From: G963677915 sp963677915
GTDB taxonomy: Bacteria; Bacillota; Clostridia; Lachnospirales; Vallitaleaceae
Length of the DNA stretch: 19,075 nt
Reading direction: 5' to 3'
Assembly (NCBI GenBank): GCA_963677915.2
Contig: CAXXGE010000040.1
Location: 1 to 19,075 of the forward strand
Positions 13,728 to 19,075 of this stretch are shown one piece after another. The translations under genes and the position numbers were made by a program. Below the pieces are notes generated by a model, which was given only the letters and a program-made list of their open reading frames with translations, was not told where the DNA came from and ran no database searches. The number at the start of each line of letters is the position of its first letter. Position 1 is the first letter of the stretch.

Positions 13728-14750
13728 TTAGAGCTGCTTTCCGATAATAAAAATGCGTTTAAAAATACCAATATCGCCATTCTTTTTAACAGTATCAACC
13801 GTTACAGCCAGAATAATAACCAACCCTTTTATAATCAGTTGCCAGTAAAATGGAACTTGGATTAAATTCAGTCCATTGTTAAGAACTCCAATTACAAGCG
13901 CACCAATAATAGTACCACCAACAGTACCAACACCCCCCGCAAGACTTGTGCCTCCAAGCACTACAGCTGCAATCGCATCAAGTTCAAATCCCTGACCTGA
14001 TATTGGCTGCGCTGAAGACATTCGAGCAGCAAGAATTACTCCACTCAGACCTGCCATTAGTCCCGATAGCGAGTACACTACCAACTCTATTCTCGTTAAA
14101 TGAACCCCAGAAAACCTTGCCGCCTCTCGATTGCCACCAATAGCATATACATGGCGACCAAATTTCGTCTTATTCAAAACATAAGATGTAATTATTAAGC
14201 AGACTATCATTATTATTACCGGGATAGGCAATGGACCTATATAACCATTTCCTAAAGAATAGAAAGTCTCATTATCAAAACGCATTGGTCGTCCACCGGT
14301 ATAAACATAGGCAAGTCCTCTTGCTATTGTCATCATAGCCAGCGTCGCAATAAAAGGGGGCACTTTAATCTTAGCAATAACCGCTCCATTTGTTAAACCG
14401 AGAACACCACCTGCAGCGACTCCAAAAAGTATTGATATTGGAATATCCACACCATTCATCATCATTCCCACGGCAGCAGTTTGCGCCACAGCCACTATGG
14501 ATCCAACAGATAAGTCAATACCTCCTATAAGAATGACATACGTCATACCAAACGCAATAATTGCATTCATCGAAATCTGTCTAAGTACGTTTAATATATT
14601 GCTTCCCGTCAGGAAGTTCTTAGACATAATTGTGAAAAACGCAGCCAAAACGAATAGAGTAATCAGCATACCCAGATTCAATCTGACATATTTAATTACA
14701 CCACGATTTCGCATTCGCCTATAAACAGGACTTTGATCAATATTAAACAT
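13728..14750 (-). CDS. Ribose-type sugar ABC transporter permease (RbsC-like)
   Basis: 340 residues, the usual length for the BPD_transp_2 permeases of the sugar (CUT2) class. It has many hydrophobic segments, roughly eight to ten, and conserved family stretches GGIDLSVGSIVA (about residue 80), ATLAMMTIARGLAYVYTGG, YAIGGNREAARFSGV and the AAVVLGGTSLAGGVGTVGGTIIGAL loop. It forms the membrane channel with the ATPase. The ATG at 14750 is used because AGGAGG lies 8 nt upstream; it overlaps the end of the ATPase gene by 8 nt, indicating translational coupling. It is the last gene before the terminator at 13692-13726. The family is clear; the transported sugar or polyol cannot be read from the permease. 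Confidence 0.93.
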   Translation of the reverse strand: MFNIDQSPVYRRMRNRGVIKYVRLNLGMLITLFVLAAFFTIMSKNFLTGSNILNVLRQISMNAIIAFGMTYVILIGGIDLSVGSIVAVAQTAAVGMMMNGVDIPISILFGVAAGGVLGLTNGAVIAKIKVPPFIATLAMMTIARGLAYVYTGGRPMRFDNETFYSLGNGYIGPLPIPVIIMIVCLIITSYVLNKTKFGRHVYAIGGNREAARFSGVHLTRIELVVYSLSGLMAGLSGVILAARMSSAQPISGQGFELDAIAAVVLGGTSLAGGVGTVGGTIIGALVIGVLNNGLNLIQVPFYWQLIIKGLVIILAVTVDTVKKNGDIGIFKRIFIIGKQL

Positions 14751-16251
14751 TCCTAGAACCTCCTGTAACATTTGTCAAAATATTCTCTTGGCTAATTTCA
14801 TCGCCAATTAACTCGCCATTTAATTGGCCATTGTACATAGTTAAGACTCTAGTACTCATATTGATGACTTCTGCAAGTTCGGACGATATCATGATAATTG
14901 TGAGCCCCGATTTCACTAACTCATTCATCAGAGTATAGATTTCCTTCTTGGCTCCTACATCTATACCTCTTGTAGGTTCATCCAAAATCAAGATTTTAGG
15001 ATTAGTAGCCAACCATTTTGCAATGATAACTTTTTGTTGATTACCCCCACTAAGATTTACAACCTTTTGTTCTTCAGAATACGCTTTAATCCTCAAACGA
15101 TTAAAATAGTTTTGTACAGTATTCTTTTCAAATTCAGAGTCAGTACTAAACCACTTCATAAAGCGTTCTAAAATGCACAGAGTGATATTATACCGTATAC
15201 TTTGCCCCAAAACTGCTCCTTGCAGTTTTCTGTCTTCCGGCACCAAAACAATACCCAAATCCATGGCTTGCTTTGGATTCTTAATATTCACCTCTTTGCC
15301 TCTATAGAATATCTTTCCACTTTCAAGACGGTCTATACCCAATATGGCACGCATAGTTTCTGTCCTACCCGATCCCACAAGGCCATACAAACCCAATATT
15401 TCGCCTTCTCTTAGTGCAAAAGATATATCCCTTACTTTATTACCTTGATTTAGATTTTTTACTTCTAAAATTGCGTCCCTTACTTCACCCTCTGGTTTAG
15501 AGAACATTTCCTTTAGTTCACGTCCAACCATCATTTTAATAAGTTCTGCTTGAGTCGTTTCTTTAATTAACTTTGTACCAATATATTCACTATCCCGCAA
15601 AACAGTCACTTTGTCAGCAATCGCAAACAATTCTTCCATCCTGTGAGAAATATAAATTATTGATACGCCTTCCTTTTTAAGACTTTCTATGGCTTTGAAT
15701 AATTTCTTCGTTCCTTTGTCTGATAGTGACGAGGTTGGTTCATCCATAACAATTATCCTGGAATTCTTAGACAGTGCTTTTGCAATTTCAACCATTTGTT
15801 GTTGTGCAATTGATAATTCTTTGATTTGAGCGCCGGCATCTATATCCATTCCATATTTATCAAGGATCGATGCAACATATTTCTCAGATTCATCATGGTC
15901 AACAACTGAAAATGGTCCTTTTACGAGTTCTCTGCCAAGTAGGATATTCTCAGCAACCGTCATGTTAGGAGCTAGGCAAAGCTCCTGGTGGATAATGCTA
16001 ATTCCGTAAGATTCCGAACTGCTGACATCGTGAATATTAGCAATTTTTTCATCTATGAATATTTCGCCTTCATCGCATATATAAATGCCACCAAGAACTT
16101 TGATTAGTGTTGATTTTCCCGCTCCGTTTTCACCGAGCAATGCATGAACTTCCCCTTTTTCAACTTCGATATGTACACCATTCAAAGCTTTCACTCCCGG
16201 AAAGGTTTTCGAAACATTCTTCATTTGAAGTAACACTTTATTTTCTTCCAT
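14743..16251 (-). CDS. Duplicated sugar ABC transporter ATP-binding protein (RbsA/MglA-like)
   Basis: 502 residues made of two fused ATPase domains, the typical CUT2 layout. Domain 1 has Walker A GENGAGKST (about 39-47), signature LSIAQQQ and Walker B IIVMDEPTSSLSD. Domain 2 has the degenerate first loop GLVGSGRTET (about 290), signature LSGGNQQK and Walker B ILILDEPTRGID. It energises import of a sugar or polyol together with the permease and the lipoprotein receptor. It starts at ATG 16251, 5 nt after GGAGG. The ribosome-binding site abuts a stem-loop at 16263-16294, which probably sets expression below that of the receptor. Confidence 0.94.
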   Translation of the reverse strand: MEENKVLLQMKNVSKTFPGVKALNGVHIEVEKGEVHALLGENGAGKSTLIKVLGGIYICDEGEIFIDEKIANIHDVSSSESYGISIIHQELCLAPNMTVAENILLGRELVKGPFSVVDHDESEKYVASILDKYGMDIDAGAQIKELSIAQQQMVEIAKALSKNSRIIVMDEPTSSLSDKGTKKLFKAIESLKKEGVSIIYISHRMEELFAIADKVTVLRDSEYIGTKLIKETTQAELIKMMVGRELKEMFSKPEGEVRDAILEVKNLNQGNKVRDISFALREGEILGLYGLVGSGRTETMRAILGIDRLESGKIFYRGKEVNIKNPKQAMDLGIVLVPEDRKLQGAVLGQSIRYNITLCILERFMKWFSTDSEFEKNTVQNYFNRLRIKAYSEEQKVVNLSGGNQQKVIIAKWLATNPKILILDEPTRGIDVGAKKEIYTLMNELVKSGLTIIMISSELAEVINMSTRVLTMYNGQLNGELIGDEISQENILTNVTGGSRNV

Positions 16252-16262
16252 ACAAACCTCCG

Positions 16263-16294
16263 GTATATTAATTAGGGTGTTCTAATGAATATAC
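16263..16294 (-). promoter_or_regulatory. Stem-loop between receptor and ATPase genes
   Basis: On the minus strand, GTATATT/AATATAC and ATTAG/CTAAT pair around an AACACC loop with one internal mismatch (12 bp in all). There is no T tract, and the 3' arm touches the CGGAGG of the ATPase gene. Such structures after binding-protein genes often stabilise the upstream mRNA; here it may also limit ATPase translation. Confidence 0.55.
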
Positions 16295-16296
16295 AT

Positions 16297-17304
16297 TTAA
16301 TCTAAATAATCATCAACGATGTCTTGATCGACAAATATACTTTCAACTTTGACATCTTTCTCATATTGCTCACCATTTACTACCGAGTAAACCAGTTCCC
16401 CAGCAGTCTCACCCATTTTTACAGGGAACTGAGCAGAGGTGCCGACAAATCTACCCTCTTTTGTTAATTTCAGACCATCCAAAGAACCATCTATAGAATA
16501 GATATCAATATCGTCTCGCTTTGCAGCCTCAATTGCAGCAAGAGCACCCATACATGAAGGATCGTTAATTCCAAATACAGCATCAATTTCTGGGTTTGCT
16601 TGTAGGAAGTTCTCCATTATAGGCAATGCGGCCTCTAATGATGCTTCACCATCTTGTCTAGCTACAACTTTAATATCAGGGTAGTCTTTAATTGCATCAA
16701 AGAAGCCATCCGTCCTTGCAACTACTGCGCCATTAACCGACCAATCAATAATCGCAACATTAGCTTTTCCACCACTGCGTTTAACCAATGCTTCTCCCAG
16801 TACTTTTCCAGCCATAAAGTTGTCTGTAGTTACACTAGCTGCAATAAGATCAGTATCCGGAACAGGGACATCCATGATGATTACAGGAATGCCAGCACGT
16901 TCAGCTGAAAGTAGCGCCGTTTTTATCCCTTTACTGTCGACAGGAGCAATAAATATTGCATCTACTTTTTGCTGAATCATATCCTCAACATCAGAAATCT
17001 GCTTATTGATATCAAGCTGTGCATCAGCTTCAACGAGTTCATCTCCGTATTTGTTAACAATTACAGATTTTAAACCTTCACTCCAATCGATGAAATGTGG
17101 ATTATTCAATGTGAAATAGGATGCACCAAAAACATAATGCTCTTTCTCTTCAGCGCTTCCTGAATCGCTTGTTTCTGTCTGGTTTGTATCGCCAGCATTA
17201 TTTTCTGCACTTTGATTGCTTGTCCCTTCATCATTCTTACCACATCCAGAAACAAATACTACCATTAACATCATAACCATAAATAGTGAAATAAATTTTT
17301 TCAT
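16297..17304 (-). CDS. Sugar ABC transporter substrate-binding lipoprotein (RbsB-like)
   Basis: 335 residues. The N-terminus is a lipoprotein signal, MKK then a hydrophobic run ending in the lipobox VSGC (Cys21), followed by a low-complexity acidic/Ser/Thr linker to about residue 55, as in Gram-positive surface receptors. The periplasmic-binding-protein type 1 fold shows ISDVEDMIQQKVDAIFIAPVDSKG, GIPVIIMDVPVPDTD, DAVFGINDPSCMGALAAIEA and YSIDGSLDG. It captures the substrate outside the membrane for the importer encoded just downstream. It starts at ATG 17304, 8 nt after AGGAGG. The family members bind ribose, xylose, galactose, autoinducer-2 or polyols; this one is not assignable without comparison. 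Confidence 0.93.
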   Translation of the reverse strand: MKKFISLFMVMMLMVVFVSGCGKNDEGTSNQSAENNAGDTNQTETSDSGSAEEKEHYVFGASYFTLNNPHFIDWSEGLKSVIVNKYGDELVEADAQLDINKQISDVEDMIQQKVDAIFIAPVDSKGIKTALLSAERAGIPVIIMDVPVPDTDLIAASVTTDNFMAGKVLGEALVKRSGGKANVAIIDWSVNGAVVARTDGFFDAIKDYPDIKVVARQDGEASLEAALPIMENFLQANPEIDAVFGINDPSCMGALAAIEAAKRDDIDIYSIDGSLDGLKLTKEGRFVGTSAQFPVKMGETAGELVYSVVNGEQYEKDVKVESIFVDQDIVDDYLD

Positions 17305-17356
17305 GTAATTTTCCTCCTATCAATAATTCACTTTTTCTACACCGTACTACAAGTTT

Positions 17357-18845
17357 TTAGTTTATAATTCTTCCAACAGCTTTCTTCCATCCATCATAAA
17401 GTTGTTTCCGTTCATCATCTCCCATATTAGGAGCAAACTCCCTATCCAATTCAAATGAATCCAGAAGTTCATCTTTGTTCTTCCAGAACCCAACCGCAAG
17501 TCCAGCAAGAAAAGCAGCACCGCGTGCAGTTGATTCTATGACCTTTGGCCGCACTACAATACTATCAAGTATATTTGCTTGGAACTCCATGACGAAATTA
17601 TTTGCGCAAGCTCCTCCATCAACTTTCAAAGCTTTAACAGCAATACCCGAATCCAATGCCATGCAGTCGATAACATCTCTAATTTGATAGGCGATCGATT
17701 CAAGTGTAGCGCGAATTATGTGATCTTTGTTTGCTCCTCGAGTCAAACCAAGTATTGCGCCCCTAGCATACTGATCCCAGTATGGTGCTGATAGCCCAGT
17801 AAACGCCGGAACGACATATACACCATTTGTGTCAGATACTTTTCGGGCAAAATATTCAGAGTCTTTTGCGCTATCAATCAGTTTCATTTCGTCTCTCAAC
17901 CATTGGACTGCCGATCCTACGGTATAAAGAAGTCCCTCTAGAGCATATTCCACTTTGCCATCCAAACTCCATGCAATTGTTGTTAACAAGCCGTTATTAG
18001 AAACCATCGGTTTGTCACCCGTATTCATCAGAAGAGATCCACCGGTACCATATTGTAGCCTTTACCATCCCAGCATCAAAACAGGCTTGACCAAACAAAG
18101 CCCCTTGTTGATCACCAATTGCTGCAGAAACAGGTATTCTTGCTCCAAAGAAGACTCTCGGATCAGTATTGGCATATGTACAACTTGAATCTTTAACATC
18201 CGGCAACATCTCAGCAGGAATCCCAAGAGCGCTAGTAATTTTCTCGTCCCATTTTAAGCTACGAATATTAAGACATTAAGGTTCTGGATGCATTTGAAAA
18301 GTCAGTAATATGCGCTGCTCCACCAGTAATATTCCAAATTATCCAAGTATCAATTGTACCGAATAACAATTCACCAGCTTCAGCTTTTTCACGAGCACCT
18401 TTTACATGATCAAGAATCCATTTAACTTTTGTGCCTGAGAAATACGCATCTATCAATAATCCTGTATTTTCCCGAACATACTCACCGTAACCGTCACTTT
18501 TAAGTTCTTCACAAATACTTGTTGTTCTTCGATCTTGCCAAACAATAGCATTCATAACTGGCTCTCCAGTAGAGCGATTCCATACAACGGTAGTTTCGCG
18601 TTGATTTGTACATACCGATTGATGCAACTTCTTCAAAAGCAGCACCGGCTTTTTCCAGCGCCATTTTTACAGTAGCAAGCTGTGCATTCAAGATTTCTTT
18701 CGGATCATGTTCAACCCAGCCAAGGACTAGGATATATTTGTTGAAAATCTTGATAAGCCATGGAAACAATGCTTCCGCGCTTATCAAACAAAATCGTCCT
18801 AACACCTGTAGTACCAAGGTCAAATGCCATCACATACTTTTTCAT
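17357..18845 (-). pseudogene. Glycerol-kinase-like FGGY carbohydrate kinase broken by four +1 shifts
   Basis: Read through four single-base insertions, the gene encodes a full-length (about 494 residues) FGGY kinase very like glycerol kinase. The pieces are MKKYVMAFDLGTTGVR, GWVEHDPKEI, then NQRETTVVW, IVWQDRRT and AYFSGTKVKWILDH, then AAIGDQQGALFGQ, and finally YGTGGSLLMNTG and YVVPAFTGLSAPYWD to the end. The frame changes near 18722, 18611, 18272 and 18053, each repaired by removing one base. The start is ATG 18845, 7 nt from GGGGGG. Catalytic Asp (GDQQ) and the QRET and YFSGTK contacts remain, but GTGCF of glycerol kinase is GTGGS here, so a polyol other than glycerol is possible. It heads the transport operon. 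Whether it is a true pseudogene or carries base-call errors cannot be decided from one sequence. Confidence 0.85.
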
Positions 18846-18930
18846 CATATTACCCCCCAAACAAGTCACACAAATACCGAACACCTAATATTATACTCCC
18901 AATCAGACTTCCATTCCATATCTGTGAATT
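18846..18930 (-). promoter_or_regulatory. Leader of the kinase gene with a -10-like box
   Basis: On the minus strand a perfect TATAAT lies at 18895-18890, but no convincing -35 box sits 16-18 nt upstream, so a promoter is only possible. GGGGGG at 18858-18853 is the kinase ribosome-binding site. No hairpin separates the kinase from the gene to its right. Confidence 0.3.
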
Positions 18931-19075
18931 TTATGTGTCGGATAGAGAGAAACCGTCGGAATAGTGACAGTCAGGCGTTCTAGTTGCAACATATAGCGTA
19001 ATTTCAACTACATTTTCTACATCAATACAACTTGCATGTATGCCCTCTTTAAGTTCAAGCTCATCAAGCCATCCC
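18931..19075 (-). CDS. 3' end of an unidentified gene running in from the right
   Basis: An open frame enters from the window edge and ends at a TAA at 18933-18931 after about 48 codons, giving a C-terminus ...HYSDGFSLSDT. The stretch EGIHASCIDVENVVEITLYVA has a regular hydrophobic pattern, which supports coding. I do not recognise the family. It points the same way as the kinase and ends 85 nt before it, so it could be the preceding gene of the same operon. The region lies next to several frameshifts, so the reading may be disturbed. Confidence 0.35.
   Translation of the reverse strand, partial: GWLDELELKEGIHASCIDVENVVEITLYVATRTPDCHYSDGFSLSDT

Overview
The window looks like part of the chromosome of an anaerobic, low-GC Gram-positive bacterium (Bacillota, clostridia-like or relatives). 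The reasons are strong AGGAGG ribosome-binding sites, A+T-rich spacers, consensus sigma-A promoters, an [FeFe]-hydrogenase and DeoR/RpiR-type sugar regulators. The species cannot be named from this sequence.

Almost everything reads leftward (- strand). Right block (about 13.7-19.07 kb): the 3' tail of an unknown gene, a glycerol-kinase-like FGGY kinase broken by four single-base insertions, then a ribose-type ABC importer (lipoprotein receptor, duplicated ATPase, permease) closed by a strong terminator-like hairpin. Middle (about 9.7-13.7 kb): an RpiR-type and a DeoR-type regulator in a one-base overlap, and a small unknown gene. A complete 1,728-bp IS4-type insertion sequence with 10-bp target duplications sits between the regulators and their apparent promoter. 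Left block (1-9.65 kb): eight tightly packed genes behind a perfect TTGACA-17-TATAAT promoter. They encode two zinc alcohol/polyol dehydrogenases (one galactitol-1-phosphate dehydrogenase-like), a cupin phosphoglucose isomerase, a D-2-hydroxyacid dehydrogenase, a KDPG-type aldolase, a shikimate-dehydrogenase-like oxidoreductase, a very large GltD-[FeFe]-hydrogenase fusion, and a phosphotriesterase-family (probable lactonase) gene frameshifted at the window edge.

Together the genes look like a catabolic island for an unidentified polyol, sugar or sugar acid: import, kinase, oxidation and isomerisation, lactone opening, and retro-aldol cleavage to pyruvate. Unusually, a hydrogenase that could dispose of the NAD(P)H as H2 lies in the same gene string. 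An internal terminator-like hairpin just before the hydrogenase may set it at a different expression level. The enzyme families are well supported by motifs. The actual substrate, the order of reactions and the H2 coupling are inference. No tRNA, rRNA or CRISPR array was seen.
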